Below, piece by piece: positions 20,878 to 33,100 of a stretch of 64,000 nucleotides of DNA. Source of the DNA: Cololabis saira (taxonomy: Eukaryota; Chordata; Actinopteri; Beloniformes; Belonidae). Made by a program: the position numbers and the translations under genes. The notes under the pieces are model-generated. The model had not been told where the DNA came from and searched no databases. It worked only from the letters and a program-made list of their open reading frames with translations. The stretch is from NCBI RefSeq assembly GCF_033807715.1, contig NC_084598.1:46981187-47045186 (forward strand), given 5' to 3'. How positions within the stretch are numbered: position 1 is the stretch's first letter; every line of letters begins with the position of its first letter.

Positions 20878-23800
20878 TTAGAACATGTTTCTCCTGGTGG
20901 TTTGTGTTAGTTAGAATCAGCAGGTACGTTAGAACATGTTTCTCCTGGTGGTTTGTGTTAGAATCAGCAGGTATGTTAGAACATGTTTCTCCTGGTGGTT
21001 TGTGTTAGAATCAGCAGGTATGTTAGAACATGTTTCTCCTGGTGGTTTGTGTTAGAATCAGCAGGTACGTTAGAACATGTTTCTCCTGGTGGTTTGTGTT
21101 AGAATCAGCAGGTATGTTAGAACATGTTTCTCCTGGTGGTTTGTGTTAGAGTCAGCAGGTATGTTAGAACATGTTTCTCCTGGTGGTTTGTGTTAGTTAG
21201 AATCAGCAGGTATGTTAGAACATGTTTCTCCTGGTGGTTTGTGTTAGAATCAGCAGGTATGTTAGAACATGTTTCTCCTGGTGGTTTGTGTTAGAGTCAG
21301 CAGGTACGTTAGAACATGTTTCTCCTGGTGGTTTGTGTTAGAATCAGCAGGTATGTTAGAACATGTTTCTCCTGGTGGTTTGTGTTAGTTAGAATCAGCA
21401 GGTATGTTAGAACATGTTTCTCCTGGTGGTTTGTGTTAGTTAGAATCAGCAGGTATGTTAGAACATGTTTCTCCTGGTGGTTTGTGTTAGAATCAGCAGG
21501 TATGTTAGAACATGTTTCTCCTGGTGGTTTGTGTTAGTTAGAATCAGCAGGTATGTTAGAACATGTTTCTCCTGGTGGTTTGTGTTAGTTAGAATCAGCA
21601 GGTATGTTAGAACATGTTTCTCCTGGTGGTTTGTGTTAGTTAGAATCAGCAGGTATGTTAGAACATGTTTCTCCTGGTGGTTTGTGTTAGAATCAGCAGG
21701 TACGTTAGAACATGTTTCTCCTGGTGGTTTGTGTTAGAATCAGCAGGTACGTTAGAACATGTTTCTCCTGGTGGTTTGTGTTAGAATCAGCAGGTAAGTT
21801 AGAACATGTTTCTCCTGGTGGTTTGTGTTAGAATCAGCAGGTACGTTAGAACATGTTTCTCCTGGTGGTTTGTGTTAGAATCAGCAGGTATGTTAGAACA
21901 TGTTTCTCCTGGTGGTTTGTGTTAGAATCAGCAGGTACGTTAGAACATGTTTCTCCTGGTGGTTTGTGTTAGAATCAGCAGGTATGTTAGAACATGTTTC
22001 TCCTGGTGGTTTGTGTTAGAATCAGCAGGTACGTTAGAACATGTTTCTCCTGGTGGTTTGTGTTAGAATCAGCAGGTACGTTAGAACATGTTTCTCCTGG
22101 TGGTTTGTGTTAGAATCAGCAGGTACGTTAGAACATGTTTCTCCTGGTGGTTTGTGTTAGAATCAGCAGGTATGTTAGAACATGTTTCTCCTGGTGGTTT
22201 GTGTTAGAATCAGCAGGTACGTTAGAACATGTTTCTCCTGGTGGTTTGTGTTAGAATCAGCAGGTACGTTAGAACATGTTTCTCCTGGTGGTTTGTGTTA
22301 GAATCAGCAGGTATGTTAGAACATGTTTCTCCTGGTGGTTTGTGTTAGAATCAGCAGGTATGTTAGAACATGTTTCTCCTGGTGGTTTGTGTTAGAATCA
22401 GCAGGTATGTTAGAACATGTTTCTCCTGGTGGTTTGTGTTAGTTAGAATCAGCAGGTATGTTAGAACATGTTTCTCCTGGTGGTTTGTGTTAGAATCAGC
22501 AGGTACGTTAGAACATGTTTCTCCTGGTGGTTTGTGTTAGTTAGAATCAGCAGGTATGTTAGAACATGTTTCTCCTGGTGGTTTGTGTTAGAATCAGCAG
22601 GTATGTTAGAACATGTTTCTCCTGGTGGTTTGTGTTAGAATCAGCAGGTACGTTAGAACATGTTTCTCCTGGTGGTTTGTGTTAGAATCAGCAGGTATGT
22701 TAGAACATGTTTCTCCTGGTGGTTTGTGTTAGAATCAGCAGGTACGTTAGAACATGTTTCTCCTGGTGGTTTGTGTTAGTTAGAATCAGCAGGTATGTTA
22801 GAACATGTTTCTCCTGGTGGTTTGTGTTAGAATCAGCAGGTACGTTAGAACATGTTTCTCCTGGTGGTTTGTGTTAGTTAGAATCAGCAGGTACGTTAGA
22901 ACATGTTTCTCCTGGTGGTTTGTGTTAGAATCAGCAGGTACGTTAGAACATGTTTCTCCTGGTGGTTTGTGTTAGTTAGAATCAGCAGGTATGTTAGAAC
23001 ATGTTTCTCCTGGTGGTTTGTGTTAGAATCAGCAGGTATGTTAGAACATGTTTCTCCTGGTGGTTTGTGTTAGAATCAGCAGGTATGTTAGAACATGTTT
23101 CTCCTGGTGGTTTGTGTTAGTTAGAATCAGCAGGTACGTTAGAACATGTTTCTCCTGGTGGTTTGTGTTAGAATCAGCAGGTATGTTAGAACATGTTTCT
23201 CCTGGTGGTTTGTGTTAGAATCAGCAGGTACGTTAGAACATGTTTCTCCTGGTGGTTTGTGTTAGAATCAGCAGGTATGTTAGAACATGTTTCTCCTGGT
23301 GGTTTGTGTTAGTTAGAATCAGCAGGTACGTTAGAACATGTTTCTCCTGGTGGTTTGTGTTAGAATCAGCAGGTATGTTAGAACATGTTTCTCCTGGTGG
23401 TTTGTGTTAGAATCAGCAGGTATGTTAGAACATGTTTCTCCTGGTGGTTTGTGTTAGAATCAGCAGGTACGTTAGAACATGTTTCTCCTGGTGGTTTGTG
23501 TTAGAATCAGCAGGTACGTTAGAACATGTTTCTCCTGGTGGTTTGTGTTAGAATCAGCAGGTATGTTAGAACATGTTTCTCCTGGTGGTTTGTGTTAGAA
23601 TCAGCAGGTATGTTAGAACATGTTTCTCCTGGTGGTTTGTGTTAGTTAGAATCAGCAGGTATGTTAGAACATGTTTCTCCTGGTGGTTTGTGTTAGAATC
23701 AGCAGGTATGTTAGAACATGTTTCTCCTGGTGGTTTGTGTTAGTTAGAATCAGCAGGTATGTTAGAACATGTTTCTCCTGGTGGTTTGTGTTAGAATCAG

Positions 23801-24426
23801 CAGGTACGTTAGAACATGTTTCTCCTGGTGGTTTGTGTTAGAATCAGCAGGTATGTTAGAACATGTTTCTCCTGGTGGTTTGTGTTAGTTAGAATCAGCA
23901 GGTACGTTAGAACATGTTTCTCCTGGTGGTTTGTGTTAGAATCAGCAGGTACGTTAGAACATGTTTCTCCTGGTGGTTTGTGTTAGAATCAGCAGGTATG
24001 TTAGAACATGTTTCTCCTGGTGGTTTGTGTTAGAATCAGCAGGTACGTTAGAACATGTTTCTCCTGGTGGTTTGTGTTAGAATCAGCAGGTATGTTAGAA
24101 CATGTTTCTCCTGGTGGTTTGTGTTAGAATCAGCAGGTACGTTAGAACATGTTTCTCCTGGTGGTTTGTGTTAGAATCAGCAGGTACGTTAGAACATGTT
24201 TCTCCTGGTGGTTTGTGTTAGAATCAGCAGGTATGTTAGAACATGTTTCTCCTGGTGGTTTGTGTTAGAATCAGCAGGTACGTTAGAACATGTTTCTCCT
24301 GGTGGTTTGTGTTAGAATCAGCAGGTACGTTAGAACATGTTTCTCCTGGTGGTTTGTGTTAGAATCAGCAGGTACGTTAGAACATGTTTCTCCTGGTGGT
24401 TTGTGTTAGAATCAGCAGGTACGTTA

Positions 24427-25140
24427 GAAAAACATACGAAAAAAACGTACGACAAATCGTACGAAAAAAACGTACGAAGAAACGCACGAAAAAACGAAGA
24501 AAAAACGGAGAAAAAACGTAGGAAAAATCGTACGAAAAAACGTACGACAAAACGTACAAAAAAACGTACGAAATAACGTACGAAAAAAACGTACGAAAAA
24601 AACGTACGAAAAATCGTACGAAAAAAACGTACGAAAAAACGTACGAAAAAAACGCACGAAAAAACGAAGAACAAACGTACGAAAACACGTACGAAAAATC
24701 GTACGAAAAAAACGTACGAAAAATCGTACGAAAAAAACGTACGAAAAAACGTACGAAAAAATGCACGAAAAAACATACGAAAAAACGTACGAAAAAACGT
24801 ACGAAAAAACGTACGAAAAATCGTACGAAAAATCGTACGAAAAAACATAGGAAAAAACGTACGAAAAAATGCACGGAAAAACGTACGAAAAAATGCACTA
24901 AAAAACGTACGAAAAAACGTACGAAAAAACATACGAAAAAACGTACGAAATAACGTACCAAAAAAACGTACGAAAAAAACGTACGAAAAATCGTACGAAA
25001 AAAACGTACGACAAAACGTACGAAAAAAACGTACGAAAAAAACGTACGAAAAATCGTACGAAAAAAACGTACGAAAAAACGTACGAAAAAAACGCACGAA
25101 AAAACGAAGAACAAACGTACGAAAAAACGTAGGAAAAATC
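24427..25140. repeat. 12-mer block 5
   Basis: This shorter block type has early cgtacgacaaatcg units, a CGGAGA variant and CGTACC variants. It ends aaaaatcG|TTACGGCAGTTCTGAG with AGTGAGCAG in place of AGTCAGCAG. Confidence 0.95.
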
Positions 25141-25268
25141 GTTACGGCAGTTCTGAGAGTGAGCAGGTACGTTAGAACATGTTTCTCCTGGTGGTTTGTG
25201 TTAGAATCAGCAGGTACGTTAGAACATGTTTCTCCTGGTGGTTTGTGTTAGAATCAGCAGGTACGTTA

Positions 25269-26009
25269 GAAAAACATACGAAAAAAACGTACGACAAATC
25301 GTACGAAAAAAACGTACGACAAATCGTACGAAAAAAACGTACGAAGAAACGCACGAAAAAACGAAGAAAAAACGGAGAAAAAACGTAGGAAAAATCGTAC
25401 GAAAAAACGTACGACAAAACGTACAAAAAAACGTACGAAATAACGTACGAAAAAAACGTACGAAAAAAACGTACGAAAAATCGTACGAAAAAAACGTACG
25501 AAAAAACGTACGAAAAAAACGCACGAAAAAACGAAGAACAAACGTACGAAAAAACGTACGAAAAATCGTACGAAAAAAACGTACGAAAAATCGTACGAAA
25601 AAAACGTACGAAAAAACGTACGAAAAAATGCACGAAAAAACATACGAAAAAACGTACGAAAAAACGTACGAAAAAACGTACGAAAAAATCGTACGAAAAA
25701 TCGTACGAAAAAACATAGGAAAAAACGTACGAAAAAATGCACGGAAAAACGTACGAAAAAATGCACTAAAAAACGTACGAAAAAACGTACGAAAAAACAT
25801 ACGAAAAAACGTACGAAATAACGTACCAAAAAAACGTACGAAAAAAACGTACGAAAAATCGTACGAAAAAAACGTACGACAAAACGTACGAAAAAAACGT
25901 ACCAAAAAAACGTACGAAAAATCGTACGAAAAAAACGTACGAAAAAACGTACGAAAAAAACGCACGAAAAAACGAAGAACAAACGTACGAAAAAACGTAG
26001 GAAAAATCG
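25269..26009. repeat. 12-mer block 6, copy of the block 5 type
   Basis: It has the same order of variants as block 5 with an extra cgtacgacaaatcg unit at the start. It is closed by the same GAGTGAGCAG-bearing segment. Confidence 0.95.
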
Positions 26010-26426
26010 TTACGGCAGTTCTGAGAGTGAGCAGGTACGTTAGAACATGTTTCTCCTGGTGGTTTGTGTTAGAATCAGCAGGTATGTTAGAACATGTTTC
26101 TCCTGGTGGTTTGTGTTAGAATCAGCAGGTATGTTAGAACATGTTTCTCCTGGTGGTTTGTGTTAGAATCAGCAGGTATGTTAGAACATGTTTCTCCTGG
26201 TGGTTTGTGTTAGTTAGAATCAGAAGGTACGTTAGAACATGTTTCTCCTGGTGGTTTGTGTTAGAATCAGCAGGTACGTTAGAACATGTTTCTCCTGGTG
26301 GTTTGTGTTAGTTAGAATCAGCAGGTATGTTAGAACATGTTTCTCCTGGTGGTTTGTGTTAGAATCAGCAGGTACGTTAGAACATGTTTCTCCTGGTGGT
26401 TTGTGTTAGAATCAGCAGGTACGTTA

Positions 26427-27167
26427 GAAAAACATACGAAAAAAACGTACGACAAATCGTACGAAAAAAACGTACGACAAATCGTACGAAAAAAACGTAC
26501 GAAGAAACGCACGAAAAAACGAAGAAAAAACGGAGAAAAAACGTAGGAAAAATCGTACGAAAAAACGTACGACAAAACGTACAAAAAAACGTACGAAATA
26601 ACGTACGAAAAAAACGTACGAAAAAAACGTACGAAAAATCGTACGAAAAAAACGTACGAAAAAACGTACGAAAAAAACGCACGAAAAAACGAAGAACAAA
26701 CGTACGAAAAAACGTACGAAAAATCGTACGAAAAAAACGTACGAAAAATCGTACGAAAAAAACGTACGAAAAAACGTACGAAAAAATGCACGAAAAAACA
26801 TACGAAAAAACGTACGAAAAAACGTACGAAAAAACGTACGAAAAATCGTACGAAAAATCGTACGAAAAAACATAGGAAAAAACGTACGAAAAAATGCACG
26901 GAAAAACGTACGAAAAAATGCACTAAAAAACGTACGAAAAAACGTACGAAAAAACATACGAAAAAACGTACGAAATAACGTACCAAAAAAACGTACGAAA
27001 AAAACGTACGAAAAATCGTACGAAAAAAACGTACGACAAAACGTACGAAAAAAACGTACCAAAAAAACGTACGAAAAATCGTACGAAAAAAACGTACGAA
27101 AAAACGTACGAAAAAAACGCACGAAAAAACGAAGAACAAACGTACGAAAAAACGTAGGAAAAATCGT
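26427..27167. repeat. 12-mer block 7, near-copy of block 6
   Basis: It lies 1,158 bp after block 6 and is nearly identical, including CGTACCAAAAAA variants. This is the last 12-mer block; the array then continues for about 10 kb with 47/51-bp units only. Confidence 0.95.
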
Positions 27168-30100
27168 TACGGCAGTTCTGAGAGTGAGCAGGTACGTTAG
27201 AACATGTTTCTCCTGGTGGTTTGTGTTAGAATCAGCAGGTATGTTAGAACATGTTTCTCCTGGTGGTTTGTGTTAGAATCAGCAGGTATGTTAGAACATG
27301 TTTCTCCTGGTGGTTTGTGTTAGAATCAGCAGGTATGTTAGAACATGTTTCTCCTGGTGGTTTGTGTTAGAATCAGCAGGTATGTTAGAACATGTTTCTC
27401 CTGGTGGTTTGTGTTAGAATCAGCAGGTATGTTAGAACATGTTTCTCCTGGTGGTTTGTGTTAGAATCAGCAGGTATGTTAGAACATGTTTCTCCTGGTG
27501 GTTTGTGTTAGAATCAGCAGGTATGTTAGAACATGTTTCTCCTGGTGGTTTGTGTTAGAATCAGCAGGTACGTTAGAACATGTTTCTCCTGGTGGTTTGT
27601 GTTAGAATCAGCAGGTATGTTAGAACATGTTTCTCCTGGTGGTTTGTGTTAGAATCAGCAGGTATGTTAGAACATGTTTCTCCTGGTGGTTTGTGTTAGA
27701 ATCAGCAGGTATGTTAGAACATGTTTCTCCTGGTGGTTTGTGTTAGTTAGAATCAGCAGGTATGTTAGAACATGTTTCTCCTGGTGGTTTGTGTTAGAAT
27801 CAGCAGGTATGTTAGAACATGTTTCTCCTGGTGGTTTGTGTTAGTTAGAATCAGCAGGTACGTTAGAACATGTTTCTCCTGGTGGTTTGTGTTAGAATCA
27901 GCAGGTATGTTAGAACATGTTTCTCCTGGTGGTTTGTGTTAGAATCAGCAGGTATGTTAGAACATGTTTCTCCTGGTGGTTTGTGTTAGAATCAGCAGGT
28001 ATGTTAGAACATGTTTCTCCTGGTGGTTTGTGTTAGAGTCAGCAGGTACGTTAGAACATGTTTCTCCTGGTGGTTTGTGTTAGAATCAGCAGGTATGTTA
28101 GAACATGTTTCTCCTGGTGGTTTGTGTTAGAATCAGCAGGTATGTTAGAACATGTTTCTCCTGGTGGTTTGTGTTAGAATCAGCAGGTACGTTAGAACAT
28201 GTTTCTCCTGGTGGTTTGTGTTAGTTAGAATCAGCAGGTATGTTAGAACATGTTTCTCCTGGTGGTTTGTGTTAGTTAGAATCAGCAGGTATGTTAGAAC
28301 ATGTTTCTCCTGGTGGTTTGTGTTAGAATCAGCAGGTACGTTAGAACATGTTTCTCCTGGTGGTTTGTGTTAGTTAGAATCAGCAGGTACGTTAGAACAT
28401 GTTTCTCCTGGTGGTTTGTGTTAGAATCAGCAGGTATGTTAGAACATGTTTCTCCTGGTGGTTTGTGTTAGAATCAGCAGGTATGTTAGAACATGTTTCT
28501 CCTGGTGGTTTGTGTTAGTTAGAATCAGCAGGTATGTTAGAACATGTTTCTCCTGGTGGTTTGTGTTAGTTAGAATCAGCAGGTATGTTAGAACATGTTT
28601 CTCCTGGTGGTTTGTGTTAGAATCAGCAGGTACGTTAGAACATGTTTCTCCTGGTGGTTTGTGTTAGAATCAGCAGGTATGTTAGAACATGTTTCTCCTG
28701 GTGGTTTGTGTTAGAATCAGCAGGTATGTTAGAACATGTTTCTCCTGGTGGTTTGTGTTAGAATCAGCAGGTATGTTAGAACATGTTTCTCCTGGTGGTT
28801 TGTGTTAGTTAGAATCAGCAGGTATGTTAGAACATGTTTCTCCTGGTGGTTTGTGTTAGTTAGAATCAGCAGGTATGTTAGAACATGTTTCTCCTGGTGG
28901 TTTGTGTTAGAATCAGCAGGTATGTTAGAACATGTTTCTCCTGGTGGTTTGTGTTAGAATCAGCAGGTATGTTAGAACATGTTTCTCCTGGTGGTTTGTG
29001 TTAGAATCAGCAGGTATGTTAGAACATGTTTCTCCTGGTGGTTTGTGTTAGAATCAGCAGGTATGTTAGAACATGTTTCTCCTGGTGGTTTGTGTTAGAA
29101 TCAGCAGGTACGTTAGAACATGTTTCTCCTGGTGGTTTGTGTTAGAATCAGCAGGTATGTTAGAACATGTTTCTCCTGGTGGTTTGTGTTAGTTAGAATC
29201 AGCAGGTATGTTAGAACATGTTTCTCCTGGTGGTTTGTGTTAGAATCAGCAGGTACGTTAGAACATGTTTCTCCTGGTGGTTTGTGTTAGAATCAGCAGG
29301 TACGTTAGAACATGTTTCTCCTGGTGGTTTGTGTTAGTTAGAATCAGCAGGTACGTTAGAACATGTTTCTCCTGGTGGTTTGTGTTAGAATCAGCAGGTA
29401 CGTTAGAACATGTTTCTCCTGGTGGTTTGTGTTAGTTAGAATCAGCAGGTACGTTAGAACATGTTTCTCCTGGTGGTTTGTGTTAGAATCAGCAGGTATG
29501 TTAGAACATGTTTCTCCTGGTGGTTTGTGTTAGTTAGAGTCAGCAGGTATGTTAGAACATGTTTCTCCTGGTGGTTTGTGTTAGTTAGAATCAGCAGGTA
29601 TGTTAGAACATGTTTCTCCTGGTGGTTTGTGTTAGAATCAGCAGGTATGTTAGAACATGTTTCTCCTGGTGGTTTGTGTTAGAATCAGCAGGTACGTTAG
29701 AACATGTTTCTCCTGGTGGTTTGTGTTAGTTAGAATCAGCAGGTATGTTAGAACATGTTTCTCCTGGTGGTTTGTGTTAGAATCAGCAGGTATGTTAGAA
29801 CATGTTTCTCCTGGTGGTTTGTGTTAGAATCAGCAGGTACGTTAGAACATGTTTCTCCTGGTGGTTTGTGTTAGAATCAGCAGGTATGTTAGAACATGTT
29901 TCTCCTGGTGGTTTGTGTTAGAATCAGCAGGTATGTTAGAACATGTTTCTCCTGGTGGTTTGTGTTAGAATCAGCAGGTATGTTAGAACATGTTTCTCCT
30001 GGTGGTTTGTGTTAGTTAGAATCAGAAGGTACGTTAGAACATGTTTCTCCTGGTGGTTTGTGTTAGAATCAGCAGGTATGTTAGAACATGTTTCTCCTGG

Positions 30101-33100
30101 TGGTTTGTGTTAGAATCAGCAGGTACGTTAGAACATGTTTCTCCTGGTGGTTTGTGTTAGTTAGAATCAGCAGGTATGTTAGAACATGTTTCTCCTGGTG
30201 GTTTGTGTTAGAATCAGCAGGTATGTTAGAACATGTTTCTCCTGGTGGTTTGTGTTAGTTAGAATCAGCAGGTATGTTAGAACATGTTTCTCCTGGTGGT
30301 TTGTGTTAGTTAGAATCAGCAGGTATGTTAGAACATGTTTCTCCTGGTGGTTTGTGTTAGAATCAGCAGGTATGTTAGAACATGTTTCTCCTGGTGGTTT
30401 GTGTTAGTTAGAATCAGAAGGTACGTTAGAACATGTTTCTCCTGGTGGTTTGTGTTAGAATCAGCAGGTATGTTAGAACATGTTTCTCCTGGTGGTTTGT
30501 GTTAGAATCAGCAGGTATGTTAGAACATGTTTCTCCTGGTGGTTTGTGTTAGAATCAGCAGGTACGTTAGAACATGTTTCTCCTGGTGGTTTGTGTTAGT
30601 TAGAATCAGCAGGTATGTTAGAACATGTTTCTCCTGGTGGTTTGTGTTAGAATCAGCAGGTATGTTAGAACATGTTTCTCCTGGTGGTTTGTGTTAGTTA
30701 GAATCAGCAGGTATGTTAGAACATGTTTCTCCTGGTGGTTTGTGTTAGTTAGAATCAGCAGGTATGTTAGAACATGTTTCTCCTGGTGGTTTGTGTTAGA
30801 ATCAGCAGGTACGTTAGAACATGTTTCTCCTGGTGGTTTGTGTTAGTTAGAATCAGCAGGTACGTTAGAACATGTTTCTCCTGGTGGTTTGTGTTAGAAT
30901 CAGCAGGTACGTTAGAACATGTTTCTCCTGGTGGTTTGTGTTAGAATCAGCAGGTATGTTAGAACATGTTTCTCCTGGTGGTTTGTGTTAGTTAGAATCA
31001 GCAGGTATGTTAGAACATGTTTCTCCTGGTGGTTTGTGTTAGAATCAGCAGGTATGTTAGAACATGTTTCTCCTGGTGGTTTGTGTTAGAATCAGCAGGT
31101 ATGTTAGAACATGTTTCTCCTGGTGGTTTGTGTTAGAATCAGCAGGTACGTTAGAACATGTTTCTCCTGGTGGTTTGTGTTAGAATCAGCAGGTATGTTA
31201 GAACATGTTTCTCCTGGTGGTTTGTGTTAGAATCAGCAGGTATGTTAGAACATGTTTCTCCTGGTGGTTTGTGTTAGAATCAGCAGGTACGTTAGAACAT
31301 GTTTCTCCTGGTGGTTTGTGTTAGTTAGAATCAGCAGGTACGTTAGAACATGTTTCTCCTGGTGGTTTGTGTTAGAATCAGCAGGTATGTTAGAACATGT
31401 TTCTCCTGGTGGTTTGTGTTAGAATCAGCAGGTACGTTAGAACATGTTTCTCCTGGTGGTTTGTGTTAGTTAGAATCAGCAGGTATGTTAGAACATGTTT
31501 CTCCTGGTGGTTTGTGTTAGAATCAGCAGGTATGTTAGAACATGTTTCTCCTGGTGGTTTGTGTTAGTTAGAATCAGCAGGTATGTTAGAACATGTTTCT
31601 CCTGGTGGTTTGTGTTAGTTAGAATCAGCAGGTATGTTAGAACATGTTTCTCCTGGTGGTTTGTGTTAGTTAGAATCAGCAGGTATGTTAGAACATGTTT
31701 CTCCTGGTGGTTTGTGTTAGTTAGAATCAGCAGGTACGTTAGAACATGTTTCTCCTGGTGGTTTGTGTTAGAATCAGCAGGTATGTTAGAACATGTTTCT
31801 CCTGGTGGTTTGTGTTAGTTAGAATCAGCAGGTATGTTAGAACATGTTTCTCCTGGTGGTTTGTGTTAGAATCAGCAGGTACGTTAGAACATGTTTCTCC
31901 TGGTGGTTTGTGTTAGAATCAGCAGGTATGTTAGAACATGTTTCTCCTGGTGGTTTGTGTTAGAATCAGCAGGTATGTTAGAACATGTTTCTCCTGGTGG
32001 TTTGTGTTAGTTAGAATCAGCAGGTACGTTAGAACATGTTTCTCCTGGTGGTTTGTGTTAGTTAGAATCAGCAGGTATGTTAGAACATGTTTCTCCTGGT
32101 GGTTTGTGTTAGAGTCAGCAGGTATGTTAGAACATGTTTCTCCTGGTGGTTTGTGTTAGAATCAGCAGGTATGTTAGAACATGTTTCTCCTGGTGGTTTG
32201 TGTTAGAATCAGCAGGTACGTTAGAACATGTTTCTCCTGGTGGTTTGTGTTAGAATCAGCAGGTATGTTAGAACATGTTTCTCCTGGTGGTTTGTGTTAG
32301 TTAGAATCAGCAGGTATGTTAGAACATGTTTCTCCTGGTGGTTTGTGTTAGAATCAGCAGGTACGTTAGAACATGTTTCTCCTGGTGGTTTGTGTTAGAA
32401 TCAGCAGGTATGTTAGAACATGTTTCTCCTGGTGGTTTGTGTTAGAATCAGCAGGTACGTTAGAACATGTTTCTCCTGGTGGTTTGTGTTAGAATCAGCA
32501 GGTACGTTAGAACATGTTTCTCCTGGTGGTTTGTGTTAGAATCAGCAGGTATGTTAGAACATGTTTCTCCTGGTGGTTTGTGTTAGAATCAGCAGGTATG
32601 TTAGAACATGTTTCTCCTGGTGGTTTGTGTTAGAATCAGCAGGTATGTTAGAACATGTTTCTCCTGGTGGTTTGTGTTAGAATCAGCAGGTATGTTAGAA
32701 CATGTTTCTCCTGGTGGTTTGTGTTAGAATCAGCAGGTATGTTAGAACATGTTTCTCCTGGTGGTTTGTGTTAGAATCAGCAGGTACGTTAGAACATGTT
32801 TCTCCTGGTGGTTTGTGTTAGTTAGAATCAGCAGGTATGTTAGAACATGTTTCTCCTGGTGGTTTGTGTTAGTTAGAATCAGCAGGTATGTTAGAACATG
32901 TTTCTCCTGGTGGTTTGTGTTAGAATCAGCAGGTACGTTAGAACATGTTTCTCCTGGTGGTTTGTGTTAGTTAGAATCAGCAGGTATGTTAGAACATGTT
33001 TCTCCTGGTGGTTTGTGTTAGAATCAGCAGGTATGTTAGAACATGTTTCTCCTGGTGGTTTGTGTTAGAATCAGCAGGTACGTTAGAACATGTTTCTCCT

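Noticed and set aside
11896..27167. Helically phased A-tract bent DNA
   Set aside because: The A tracts recur mostly every 12 bp, too far from 10.5 bp for phased planar curvature.
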